Of a stretch of 40,924 nucleotides of DNA, positions 16,295 to 25,151 are shown piece by piece; the stretch's first letter is position 1, and the number at the start of each line of letters is the position of its first letter. The stretch comes from an uncultured Prevotella sp. GTDB taxonomy: Bacteria > Bacteroidota > Bacteroidia > Bacteroidales > Bacteroidaceae. The notes under the pieces are model-generated. The model saw only the letters and a program-made list of their open reading frames with translations, did no database searches and was not told where the DNA came from. The position numbers were made by a program, and so were the translations under genes. Where the stretch lies: assembly GCA_946998295.1 (NCBI GenBank), contig CAMPYS010000017.1, positions 1 through 40,924 of the forward strand. The letters run 5' to 3'.

Positions 16295-18688
16295 ATGATG
16301 ATTAATTATAGAAAAATCCTTTTAAATATATGCTATGTCTCAGCAGTAATATTTTTATTCACTGCATGTGCTGATAAGCCATTTGAAGAGCTAAGCGGAT
16401 CAGAACACAATAGCAAGAAGACGGGGATTAGGACCACAACTATTAGTATTACAGATGCTACTGCAAGCGTTATGTTGCCACAAAGTGAAACAAAAACTCG
16501 TGCATCAGTTACTATGAACAACATGTTTAAACTAACTCAAGATAACGATTTCCAAACAGATGCATATATCATTAAGGCAGATGCTAATGAGCACATAAAT
16601 AGTGACAGACTGATAGGGCATCTTACCATAAAATGGAAACACAAACAAAGTAGCGAAACAGGCTATAAACTTAGTACTAACATCCCTGAAACAGAAATAC
16701 ACTGGATCAATAACAACGGTGGTAACATCAGCGATGGTGATTGGTATATTTGTGGTGTTGTTGGTGGTACACCTGAAGATAATGATCGCATAGCCTTTGG
16801 CTACCCTGAAGGTAATGTTATGGGAGAACCTGCTAATAATGGCAATAAAAAGTTCAATGTGCCTTTTGTTGCAAATTGGGTAAAAGTAAAAGTGAATGAA
16901 AAAAATAAAATATCTTTCAAAGGTATGGTATTCGAGCCACAAGGCGTGGTGTTCAAGGTAAAAATAAAACGTAATGAAGATATTATATCTGCAGCAGAGC
17001 ATAAGTATACCTTTGCCAGCACAGCATTATCAGCTAATGGATACTTCTCTTTTAGAGACAAACTGATAAGTGAAATATCGCGTGAAGATGAAATTTATGA
17101 CCCACGTCAGAAACACGATGTTAAGATTTCTCACAATACAAATCCTAAAGATTTTTGGATATGGAACTTTAAAAGCGACGAAAATCAATTAGACGATTGG
17201 CGCAGAAAACAAACAAATAGTGCCGCACTTGGGGCTAATAAAACATTTTTATCCATTCGTAGTTGGGAATATCGTTATCGCTATACACATACAGGCAGTA
17301 ACAATAAAGGCACTGAATATGATGAGTTTTATGTGTGGGGTATGCCCATTAATGGTGGTATCGTAACAGATTTTTACACTTGGAAAGGAGACTTTAATGG
17401 TAAGGATGGTTATAAACGTAAAAATCAGAATCATGAATTTAAAAATAATTTAAATAACTACACTTCAATTACTTCTGCACAAGGTGGTTTTATGCTGGGC
17501 TGGTTAGGAAAAGATAATAAAGTAAAAGAAGAATTTATTGTTGGCAAGACTGTAACAAGTGAAGGTAAAGAAATAGATGAAAGAGATTGGGAAGTAAAAT
17601 ATAATGGTAAAGTAATAGATGTTAACCTTAAAGTAATGCGTCCTGGCGACAGTCGTTATAAATGGCGCGTACCTTTATCACGAATGGCAAAAACAAATAT
17701 AAAGGTAGACAATCCCGGACTATTCACAGGCAATGTCACACCTGACAAAGGAGACGGTAACTTTAAGCAACAGGTTAATGGAGACCCTAACAAAATATCC
17801 TTAGCTACCTTGTGTCAACATAAAAAAGACCTTTTGCCTAAAGATTACCACATCCCAGGATCAACAGATCTAACGGCTGCATTTCCTTATATTAATAAGC
17901 GTTTTTATGCTGATTGGCAACCTTATGAGGATACTCGCACACTTGAAAGTTATGGATACGTTTCCTCTACAGACAAGAAGATGCCTTCAGGTCAGTCTTC
18001 GGAACTCAATTTAAATGGTAACTTCTCTGAATATTTACGTTTAGGAGATGAAAAAAAAGATGCAGTACTGTTTAATTCTATTTATAAAATAGTAGATCAT
18101 CCTATCAGCGGTCAATCAAAAACAAAGAAGGTGTTTTATGCAATTCGGTTTAAACACAAGTGGCAGAAAGACGATGGTACACTTGATGAGAATGCAAATC
18201 CTGTAGGTAATCGCTATTGCTGTGCGTATCGTTACATTATCCATACAGAAGATAGAAATAACGACGAAAGAGGCGCAAGAGTTTCTATTACTGCACGATG
18301 GTTAGGCAACCTTCCTATTTCTATAAACGAAGTGGCAACCGAAGAGTTTTGGAATCAAAATAACAGCTTGGATGTTGTTCGTATCTTCAATCGAGATGGT
18401 ACACTATTTAAAGGACACCATAAAGGTATAACATACGCTTCAAGAACTCGTAGATATGCAAGAGATAAAGATGAAGATCCCAATGAGGTAGCAGGCTCGT
18501 TGACAGCCTTTATACGTATTGTTGACACTAATGGCTTTTACCGACAGGCTGATTCAGGAAAAGAAAATAATAAAATGGCTATCCGCTGTATAGCAGACTG
18601 GAAGTTAAAAGAGAATGCCAAGCATGCGCCGCGCAATCAAAATGTAGACCCTGTAAATGGTATACCAGCTGAAGAATACTACAAATAA
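16295..18688 (+). CDS. Large surface lipoprotein, fimbrillin/adhesin-like, function unknown
   Basis: I choose the ATG at 16295 (MMINYRKILLNICYVSAVIFLFTAC), giving a type II signal peptide with lipobox LFTAC. Upstream starts at 16268 (GTG) and 16274 (ATG) only add a short polar extension and would overlap the peptide gene. The mature protein is about 770 residues, beta-rich, with strands such as GVVFKVKIKRNEDI that recall FimA-type fimbrillin domains. A C-terminal part reads KDYHIPGSTDLTAAFPYIN, RYCCAYRYI and a closing RCIAD, a pattern seen in large Bacteroidetes surface proteins of the FISUMP kind. No enzymatic motif is visible. It could be a fimbrial tip or anchor subunit, but no fimbrial assembly genes adjoin. 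It ends at a strong stem-loop. Confidence 0.65.
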   Translation: MMINYRKILLNICYVSAVIFLFTACADKPFEELSGSEHNSKKTGIRTTTISITDATASVMLPQSETKTRASVTMNNMFKLTQDNDFQTDAYIIKADANEHINSDRLIGHLTIKWKHKQSSETGYKLSTNIPETEIHWINNNGGNISDGDWYICGVVGGTPEDNDRIAFGYPEGNVMGEPANNGNKKFNVPFVANWVKVKVNEKNKISFKGMVFEPQGVVFKVKIKRNEDIISAAEHKYTFASTALSANGYFSFRDKLISEISREDEIYDPRQKHDVKISHNTNPKDFWIWNFKSDENQLDDWRRKQTNSAALGANKTFLSIRSWEYRYRYTHTGSNNKGTEYDEFYVWGMPINGGIVTDFYTWKGDFNGKDGYKRKNQNHEFKNNLNNYTSITSAQGGFMLGWLGKDNKVKEEFIVGKTVTSEGKEIDERDWEVKYNGKVIDVNLKVMRPGDSRYKWRVPLSRMAKTNIKVDNPGLFTGNVTPDKGDGNFKQQVNGDPNKISLATLCQHKKDLLPKDYHIPGSTDLTAAFPYINKRFYADWQPYEDTRTLESYGYVSSTDKKMPSGQSSELNLNGNFSEYLRLGDEKKDAVLFNSIYKIVDHPISGQSKTKKVFYAIRFKHKWQKDDGTLDENANPVGNRYCCAYRYIIHTEDRNNDERGARVSITARWLGNLPISINEVATEEFWNQNNSLDVVRIFNRDGTLFKGHHKGITYASRTRRYARDKDEDPNEVAGSLTAFIRIVDTNGFYRQADSGKENNKMAIRCIADWKLKENAKHAPRNQNVDPVNGIPAEEYYK

Positions 18689-18725
18689 GTATTTTGTTTA
18701 AAATTAGTTTTATCATCAATATAAA

Positions 18726-18769
18726 TAGTGTGTTGTGGCAATAATATTTATTTTTGTCACAACACACTA
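18726..18769 (+). terminator. Terminator of the lipoprotein gene
   Basis: 16-bp stem TAGTGTGTTGTGGCAA / TTGTCACAACACACTA (one G-U pair) with a 12-nt loop, 37 nt past the stop. It is followed by an A run rather than a T run, so termination may be inefficient or factor-assisted. Confidence 0.7.
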
Positions 18770-18816
18770 AAAAAAATAACAAGTTATTATCTACTTGTAG
18801 CTATTTTATTTATTTC

Positions 18817-18848
18817 TTTGCCTATATGCTTATAAAGATGTATCTTTG
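18817..18848 (+). promoter_or_regulatory. Promoter of the DEAD-box helicase gene
   Basis: TTTG (18817-18820), 20-nt spacer, TATCTTTGC (18841-18849). The start near 18855 leaves an untranslated leader of about 165 nt, long for this window. Confidence 0.75.
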
Positions 18849-18885
18849 CAGGCATAAAAGGATATTTATTACCATAGTTAAGTGT

Positions 18886-18916
18886 GCTGTATTTAATTAA
18901 TATGAAGTAATACAGC
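18886..18916 (+). promoter_or_regulatory. Hairpin in the helicase leader
   Basis: Stem GCTGTATT (18886-18893) / AATACAGC (18909-18916) with a 15-nt loop, followed by TTTTATCTTT. It lies within the transcribed leader about 100 nt before the start codon and could act as an attenuator or as a site of control by RNA folding. Confidence 0.45.
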
Positions 18917-19017
18917 TTTTATCTTTAATGTTGGGTTGTATATTAGTGTATATTAATGGTATTCATATCCTAATAATATTATATATATAAGTATTATAAA
19001 ACAAACAAATAAAAAAT

Positions 19018-20673
19018 TTGAAAACATTTGAAGAATTAGGCGTAAGCGAAGAGATTCGCAAGGCCATTAGCGAACTTGGATTTGAAAATCCGATGCCAGT
19101 ACAAGAAAAGGTAATACCTTATTTGTTAGGAAATAAAAATGACATTATCGCTCTTGCACAAACAGGAACAGGTAAAACTGCAGCTTTCGGTATACCACTA
19201 TTACAAAAAATAGATATACACAATAAAAATACTCAAGCTATTGTTCTCAGTCCAACAAGAGAGCTTTGTTTGCAAATAGCAGACGACTTAAACGACTTTG
19301 CCAAATATATTCCTCATATACATATAGCTGCCGTATATGGAGGTGCATCAATTGAAAATCAAATTAAACAATTAAGACACGGAGCACAAATAATAGTAGC
19401 TACACCGGGAAGGTTGATAGACTTAATGAAGCGTGGAAAAGCAAAACTTAATACAGTTAAAAATGTAGTGTTTGATGAGTCGGATGAGATGCTCAATATG
19501 GGATTTCAAGACAGTATAACAGAAATACTTTCCAATATTCCCGAAGATAGAAATACTTTACTCTTTTCTGCTACAATGAGTAGGGAAATAGAGATGGTAG
19601 CCAAAAGGTATCTTAACAATTACAAAGAAATTGTTGTAGGCACACGTAATGAAGGAGCTGAGAACGTTAACCACATATATTATGTTGTACATGCAAAAGA
19701 TAAATATCTTGCACTAAAACGATTAGTTGATTATTATCCAAAAATATTTGGGATAATATTTTGCCGTACAAAACTTGAGACACAAGAAATAGCAGATAAA
19801 TTAATAAAAGATGGGTATAATGCAGAAGCTTTACATGGAGATCTATCACAGCAACAAAGAGACCTTACGATGCAAAAGTTTCGTTCACACCTAACACAAC
19901 TTCTTATAGCAACAGATGTTGCAGCACGTGGACTTGATGTAGATGACCTTACACACGTTATAAACTATGGACTACCTGAAGATATAGAAAACTACACCCA
20001 TCGATCAGGAAGAACTGGAAGAGCTGGGAAAAAAGGAACATCAATATCTATAATTCACACAAAAGAGAAATTTAAAGTTAAGAATATTGAGAAAGCTATT
20101 GGAAAAAAGTTTATTGATGGTACACTTCCTTCAGCTGAAGAAATATGCAAAAAACAACTGTTCAAAGCTATGGATAAAATCCTTAAAACAGATGTTGATG
20201 AAGCTAAAATTGCCCCATATGTTTCCGAAATAAATAGACAATTTGAGTTTATTGATAAAGACATAATAATAAAAAAAATTATTACTTCTACTTTCGGTAG
20301 ATTTCTTGACTATTACAAAAATGCGCCAATAATAGAAAAACCAAGTTTAGGGAAAGAGCGTAAAGAAAATACTAACAACAGAAAGGGAGGAAAACGTGGT
20401 AATAGAAAATGTGAATTAGGATTCAAGCGACTATTTATAAACCTTGGTAAAGATGATGGGTTTTATCCTGGTGAAATTATGCAACTAATAAATAAAAATA
20501 TCAAAGGACGTCAAGAAATTGGACACATAGACCTACTTGCCAAACAAAGCTATATAGAAGTTCCAGAAAGTGATGCAAAGAAAGTTGCAAACGCCCTGAA
20601 TGGTTTATCTTATAAAAGACGAAAAATAAGATGTAACGATGCAGACAGTAGAAATAAAAAAAGAAAACATTAA
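19018..20673 (+). CDS. DEAD-box RNA helicase with DbpA-type C-terminal domain
   Basis: The 551-residue frame starts at TTG (19018); its opening MKTFEELGVSEEIRKAISELGFENPMPVQ is the normal helicase start with the Q motif, and the first ATG (codon 26) would cut into it. Motifs: I AQTGTGKT (47-54), Ia PTREL (79-83), II DESD (153-156, Ser replacing the usual Ala), III SAT (184-186), then HGDLSQQQRD, ATDVAARGLDV and HRSGRTGRAG. After a basic linker (NNRKGGKRGNRK), the DbpA/CsdA-type RNA-binding domain follows (about 467-540). It unwinds short RNA duplexes in ribosome assembly or mRNA turnover, often in the cold. miaB follows 43 nt downstream, probably on the same transcript. Confidence 0.93.
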   Translation: MKTFEELGVSEEIRKAISELGFENPMPVQEKVIPYLLGNKNDIIALAQTGTGKTAAFGIPLLQKIDIHNKNTQAIVLSPTRELCLQIADDLNDFAKYIPHIHIAAVYGGASIENQIKQLRHGAQIIVATPGRLIDLMKRGKAKLNTVKNVVFDESDEMLNMGFQDSITEILSNIPEDRNTLLFSATMSREIEMVAKRYLNNYKEIVVGTRNEGAENVNHIYYVVHAKDKYLALKRLVDYYPKIFGIIFCRTKLETQEIADKLIKDGYNAEALHGDLSQQQRDLTMQKFRSHLTQLLIATDVAARGLDVDDLTHVINYGLPEDIENYTHRSGRTGRAGKKGTSISIIHTKEKFKVKNIEKAIGKKFIDGTLPSAEEICKKQLFKAMDKILKTDVDEAKIAPYVSEINRQFEFIDKDIIIKKIITSTFGRFLDYYKNAPIIEKPSLGKERKENTNNRKGGKRGNRKCELGFKRLFINLGKDDGFYPGEIMQLINKNIKGRQEIGHIDLLAKQSYIEVPESDAKKVANALNGLSYKRRKIRCNDADSRNKKRKH

Positions 20674-20716
20674 ACTATAATATATCCACAAAACTACTCA
20701 AATAAATATCTAACTA

Positions 20717-22048
20717 ATGAAAAAACTCTTTATTGAAACGTATGGTTGCCAAATGAATGTAGCTGACTCAGAGGTTGTTGCATCAGTAATGAAAATGGCA
20801 GGATATGATCTATGTAAAAATGAAGATGATGCAGATGCTATATTTATTAATACTTGTTCTATAAGAGAAAATGCAGAAAACAAAATATATAATAGGTTAG
20901 AAACTCTACACTACCAAAAGAAAAAGGGCCGTAAACTTATATTAGGCGTTCTTGGATGTATGGCAGAGAGAGTAAGAAAAGACCTTATTGAAAATCATCA
21001 TGCTAACTTAGTGTGTGGACCTGACTCTTATCTCAATCTTCCAGAAATGACTGCACGTTGTGAAAATGGACATAACGCAATGGATGTAGATTTATCTACA
21101 ACAGAAACATATAAAGATATCGTACCACAACGAATTGGTGGTAATTGGGTGTCTGGATTTGTTAGTATTATGCGAGGATGCAACAATTTCTGTCACTACT
21201 GTATAGTTCCTTTCACTCGTGGTCGTGAAAGATCAAGAGATGTAGAGAGTATTTTACGTGAAGTAAAAGACTTACATGATAAAAAATTTAAAGAAGTTAC
21301 ATTGTTAGGTCAGAACGTTAATTCTTATGGTCTACTTCCTAATGGTAAACGCCCAAAAGATGGTGTTTCATTTGCTGAACTACTTAGAAAAGTTGCTCAA
21401 AGTGTGCCCGATATGCGTGTACGTTTCTCAACTTCAAACCCAGAAGATATGACAGAGGATATTTTATATGCGGTAGCAGAAGAACCTAACCTTTGTAAAC
21501 ACATACATTTTCCTGCACAAAGTGGTAGTAACAAAATACTAAAACTCATGAATAGGAAGTACACACGTGAAGACTATTTGAAAAAAGTTGAGGCTATAAG
21601 GAGAATCATTCCAAACTGTGGACTCACAACGGATATATTTGTGGGTTACCATAATGAAACTTTAGAAGATCAGGCGTTAACATTATCATTGGTTAAGGAA
21701 GTTGGCTTTGATTCTGCCTTTATGTTTAAATATTCTGAACGGCCTGGTACTTATGCTGCAAAACATTTGCCTGATAATGTTAGTGAAGAAGAAAAGATAC
21801 GTCGACTAAATGAACTTATAGCTTTACAAATAGAAATGTCTGCAAAAAGTAATAAAGCAGATGAAGGTAAAGAGTTTGAAATATTAATAGAAAGATTTAG
21901 TAAACGTAGCCACGATAAACTTATGGGAAGGACAGAACAGAATAAGGCTGTGATTATACCAAGAGGGAAACTCCATATAGGTCAAACTGTAAAGGTAAGA
22001 ATTACTAACTCGAGCTCTGCTACACTTATAGGCGAAACTATTGAGTAA
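20717..22048 (+). CDS. miaB: tRNA-2-methylthio-N6-dimethylallyladenosine synthase
   Basis: This 443-residue radical-SAM methylthiotransferase is typical in length. The N-terminal UPF0004 domain has the three auxiliary-cluster cysteines Cys11 (ETYGCQMN), Cys47 (NTCSIREN) and Cys81 (GCMAER). The radical-SAM motif is Cys155-X3-Cys159-X2-Cys162 (GCNNFCHYC). A C-terminal TRAM domain spans about 380-442 (EFEILIERFSKRSHDKLMGRTEQNK). It adds a methylthio group to i6A37 of tRNAs reading UNN codons, which steadies decoding. SIRENAENKIYNRLE marks MiaB as against RimO or MtaB. It probably shares the helicase transcript and ends 11 nt from the convergent glycosyltransferase gene. Confidence 0.96.
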   Translation: MKKLFIETYGCQMNVADSEVVASVMKMAGYDLCKNEDDADAIFINTCSIRENAENKIYNRLETLHYQKKKGRKLILGVLGCMAERVRKDLIENHHANLVCGPDSYLNLPEMTARCENGHNAMDVDLSTTETYKDIVPQRIGGNWVSGFVSIMRGCNNFCHYCIVPFTRGRERSRDVESILREVKDLHDKKFKEVTLLGQNVNSYGLLPNGKRPKDGVSFAELLRKVAQSVPDMRVRFSTSNPEDMTEDILYAVAEEPNLCKHIHFPAQSGSNKILKLMNRKYTREDYLKKVEAIRRIIPNCGLTTDIFVGYHNETLEDQALTLSLVKEVGFDSAFMFKYSERPGTYAAKHLPDNVSEEEKIRRLNELIALQIEMSAKSNKADEGKEFEILIERFSKRSHDKLMGRTEQNKAVIIPRGKLHIGQTVKVRITNSSSATLIGETIE

Positions 22049-22050
22049 AG

Positions 22051-22065
22051 AGATAATTCTTATCT
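22051..22065. terminator. Short palindrome between miaB and the glycosyltransferase gene
   Basis: AGATAATTCTTATCT, a 6-bp stem with a 3-nt loop, overlaps the stop codon of the minus-strand gene. It is the only terminator-like element between the two convergent genes, and weak. Confidence 0.3.
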
Positions 22066-23244
22066 ATCCAAAATATTAGAATAAAAACTTAGATATTTTT
22101 TTGCTATACATTCAGGAGAAAAACGGTTAATAATATCTTGTCGTATAGCATCACGATTATAGTTAATTGAGAGCGCAGAAGTGATTGCAGCTACTAAAGC
22201 ATCGATAGAAAAATCATTGCATATAATACCATTATTGGGTGTAATTAATTCTGCTGCTCCACTACAAGGAGTCATAACCACAGGCGTCCCGCATGATAAT
22301 GATTCCATTGGAGCTTGAGCAAAGTTTTCTCGCCTACTTGGATGACAAAACAAATCTGCAGCTGATAATATTAGAGAAATTTCTAAAGGGTCTGAATAAA
22401 ATCCTATTTCTATTACATTAGACCAGGACCTTTTACCTCGTTTCTTACCAATGGCTAAAATACGATAAGATGAATCGATTTGCATTAAGGCATCGGAAAG
22501 AGATTGCAACCCTTTTAGTTCATCATCGATACAATAGGCACAAAAAGCTATTAATTTTCCTTCAATATTAAGTCCTAAGTTAGTTCTTGCCTCTTCACGG
22601 GAATATATCTTAAACAAAGTACTATCAACCAAATTATTAATTATAGTTTTATTTGCGTGGGTTATCATTTCATAATTATGATATTCTTTGTATATATCTT
22701 TAGATAAAAAAACAACTCCTAAATGGGCAAGTCGCTTAATATATGATAGTTTAAGCTCATAATATTTTTTTTCTAACTCATTTTGTTCTATCCTTTGCTC
22801 TAATATGCTAGATATACCAAACAACATACTTTGGTCATGAAGCGTAAATACTATATTCTTTAAATTAAAAGCAGAAAAGAATGTTGGATAATCTAAAAAA
22901 TCACCTACCCAATGAAGATGTATTATATCAGCTTCTTTTAAAAGCTTATTATTAGATAGATTTATTGGTGATATAGGAAGCGTATAAGTACAATGATGTT
23001 GCTTTGCCAAAACCCTACAAATATTAGTATCGTCTGATATATTAAACAAGTTCTTTATTTTTCGCATAGTACTGTGTAAAAAATAAGGGATTGTTCCAAC
23101 TTGATGTATAAATGTATCTTTATGACGCTTATGTAACACTATAAGATGAGCATCAACTCCTAAAGAACGTTGAGCTTTACATATACGATATGCACAAAGC
23201 CCTGCTCCTCCTGTATCAGCGGTACTAATATGTACTATCTTCAT
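22060..23244 (-). CDS. GT4-family glycosyltransferase (GT-B fold)
   Basis: This 394-residue protein opens MKIVHISTADTGGAGLCAYRICKAQ, the glycine-rich loop of the N-terminal Rossmann half. Its C-terminal half carries a glycosyl group 1 domain with EIGFYSDPLEISLILSAADLFCHPSRRENFAQAPMESLSCGTPVV, where ENFAQAPME is the EX7E nucleotide-sugar motif. It would retain anomeric configuration while adding a sugar to a membrane glycan on the cytoplasmic face. It is the last gene of the six-gene minus-strand operon, 27 nt after the GT2 gene. Donor and acceptor sugars cannot be told. Confidence 0.88.
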   Translation of the reverse strand: MKIVHISTADTGGAGLCAYRICKAQRSLGVDAHLIVLHKRHKDTFIHQVGTIPYFLHSTMRKIKNLFNISDDTNICRVLAKQHHCTYTLPISPINLSNNKLLKEADIIHLHWVGDFLDYPTFFSAFNLKNIVFTLHDQSMLFGISSILEQRIEQNELEKKYYELKLSYIKRLAHLGVVFLSKDIYKEYHNYEMITHANKTIINNLVDSTLFKIYSREEARTNLGLNIEGKLIAFCAYCIDDELKGLQSLSDALMQIDSSYRILAIGKKRGKRSWSNVIEIGFYSDPLEISLILSAADLFCHPSRRENFAQAPMESLSCGTPVVMTPCSGAAELITPNNGIICNDFSIDALVAAITSALSINYNRDAIRQDIINRFSPECIAKKYLSFYSNILDR

Positions 23245-23271
23245 TTTCTATATACTTTATCTAATCATTTG

Positions 23272-23982
23272 TCATTTACCACGTAATTTACATAATAAAA
23301 AAACAAAAAATAATCGTGGTAATAACCTAATTTGATTATATAGATTATCTACTTCATGAATAACTTTAATATTATCCCATAGCCCGACAGAACGTTTACT
23401 GTTAGATATTCCAGTTGTATCAAATATAGATATAGGAAAATCTAACTTTATAAATTTCATTCCTATATTATATAAAGTCTTTATAAATTTAAAATCAGCA
23501 GACAGTTTATATTCTATATCAAAAGGATATTTTAATAATAGCTGTCTACGTACTAAACAACTTTGATGACAAAAGAACATCCTATGCGAATTATGTGGTA
23601 ATTCTGCTTTCTTAATTTTACCATCTTTTATAACATCGCCATAAATAACATCACCTGTAATATTATGTGAAAAAATACGTTCTAACACATCATTAGAAGC
23701 AAATCTATCTCCAGCATTTAAAAATAATAACCAATCGCCTGTGCTAAGTGATACTCCCTTATTCATTGCATCATAAATACCTTTATCGCGCTCTGACAAG
23801 CATCTACTTACTTTATTTCCATACGATTCTATTAATTCAAGCGTACCATCTGTAGATTTGCCATCTATAATTATATACTCTAAATCATCATAATCTTGCA
23901 ATGCTACACTATTTAAAGTTAATGATAATAAATCTTTAGAGTTATAGCATACGGTGATTATTGTTATCTTAATACCTTTCAT
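23272..23982 (-). CDS. GT2-family glycosyltransferase (WcaA-like)
   Basis: This 236-residue GT-A protein begins KITIITVCYNSKDLLSLTLNSVALQDYDDLEYIIIDGKSTDGT. Asp-Gly-Lys-Ser-Thr-Asp is the nucleotide-binding edge, and LLFLNAGDRF (about 85-94) replaces the usual DxD neighbourhood with NAGD. CFCHQSCLVRR-like sequence follows (MFFCHQSCLVRRQLLL). Such enzymes invert configuration and extend LPS, capsule or exopolysaccharide chains. There is no membrane span. Its start overlaps the upstream GT4 gene by 4 nt (ATGA), so the two are translationally coupled. Confidence 0.88.
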   Translation of the reverse strand: MKGIKITIITVCYNSKDLLSLTLNSVALQDYDDLEYIIIDGKSTDGTLELIESYGNKVSRCLSERDKGIYDAMNKGVSLSTGDWLLFLNAGDRFASNDVLERIFSHNITGDVIYGDVIKDGKIKKAELPHNSHRMFFCHQSCLVRRQLLLKYPFDIEYKLSADFKFIKTLYNIGMKFIKLDFPISIFDTTGISNSKRSVGLWDNIKVIHEVDNLYNQIRLLPRLFFVFLLCKLRGK

Positions 23983-25151
23983 AAACGAGTAGTGATGGAT
24001 AATATTTTATCATAAACTTCGAGTACTTGGTGTGCAACATCATTATTTTCAAATCGCTTAATGTATTTTTTACTATTTTCAATACATTCATTACGGTTTT
24101 CGCTTCCAATAAGTAGAGAACTAATAGCATTTGCCATAGATATTACATCATCAGGATCTACATATAAGCAGCTTTCACCACCCGCCTCCTCTAAACAAGA
24201 ACCTTTACATGCTACTACAGGGAGTCCACTTTGTATAGCCTCAACAATTGGTATTCCAAATCCTTCGTATCGAGAAGGATAAACAAAGCATTCGGCTTGC
24301 TGATATATAGCTGGTAACTCTTCGGTGGTAATGTTATAAAGAAATTTTACTCTGTTAGTAAGATTCTTTGATTTTATGTATTTTTCTACTTTTAAAGTAT
24401 ATGTAGTCTGTTTTCCAACAGCCACAAGTGAAATATCTTGTGGTAAATATTCTAAAGCTTTAACTGGTAAAAGTAAATTTTTGCGTTCTTCTATTGAACC
24501 TACATAAAGAATAAATCGATTGGGTAAATTATATTTACGTTTTAATAAATCTTTTTTATAGAAATCAACTGTTTCTTTGAATTTCAATCCACAACTTTGA
24601 TAAATAACTTTAATTTTATCTTCAGGATAATCAGAAAAACTTAATATATCTTTCTTGGTGCACTCACTAATAGCTATTATTAAATCTGCCTCTTTACAAG
24701 TAGAAAGAAATTTACGTTTATAAATATAAGTATCTATGGGTGTGTAATATTCAGGATGACGTAAAAAAATAAGGTCATGTATAGTAACAACTGACTTAAT
24801 ACCATGCTTCTTTATACCTTGTGGTAATTCACCTGATAATCCATGATAAAGCGTAACATTATCTTTTAGTAATCTCTTAACTATGCCACGCTGTCTCCAC
24901 CAATCTTTTTGTATTCGCAAATAGGTATGTGTAGGGTAACAAAATTCTATGTTTGGCACATTTGCTACTTGTTCCCTCAATATATCTTTTCCTTTATCTG
25001 GTGAATAAAGATTAAATTTGAATTTAGAATTAGCTAAAGATAGCGAATTAATAAGCGTTCTGCCATAATTACCAAGTCCTGTATTATTATTAACTATACG
25101 TTTTGCATCAAATCCTATAATCGGCCTGTTAGAAATATCTCTCATTTTCAT
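23979..25151 (-). CDS. GT4-family glycosyltransferase (mannosyltransferase-like)
   Basis: This 390-residue GT-B protein has IIGFDAKRIVNNNTGLGNYGRTLINSLS in its N-terminal loop, YHGLSGELPQG and VVTIHDLIFLRHPEYYT in the acceptor half, and RFILYVGSIEERKNLLLPVKALEYL opening the donor half. The EX7E motif is EGFGIPIVE within CFVYPSRYEGFGIPIVEAIQSGLPVVA. The HDL-x-F-x-x-HPEYY pattern is frequent in mannosyl- and rhamnosyltransferases of O-antigen clusters, but the sugar is not assignable. It overlaps both neighbours by 4 nt. Confidence 0.9.
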   Translation of the reverse strand: MKMRDISNRPIIGFDAKRIVNNNTGLGNYGRTLINSLSLANSKFKFNLYSPDKGKDILREQVANVPNIEFCYPTHTYLRIQKDWWRQRGIVKRLLKDNVTLYHGLSGELPQGIKKHGIKSVVTIHDLIFLRHPEYYTPIDTYIYKRKFLSTCKEADLIIAISECTKKDILSFSDYPEDKIKVIYQSCGLKFKETVDFYKKDLLKRKYNLPNRFILYVGSIEERKNLLLPVKALEYLPQDISLVAVGKQTTYTLKVEKYIKSKNLTNRVKFLYNITTEELPAIYQQAECFVYPSRYEGFGIPIVEAIQSGLPVVACKGSCLEEAGGESCLYVDPDDVISMANAISSLLIGSENRNECIENSKKYIKRFENNDVAHQVLEVYDKILSITTRL

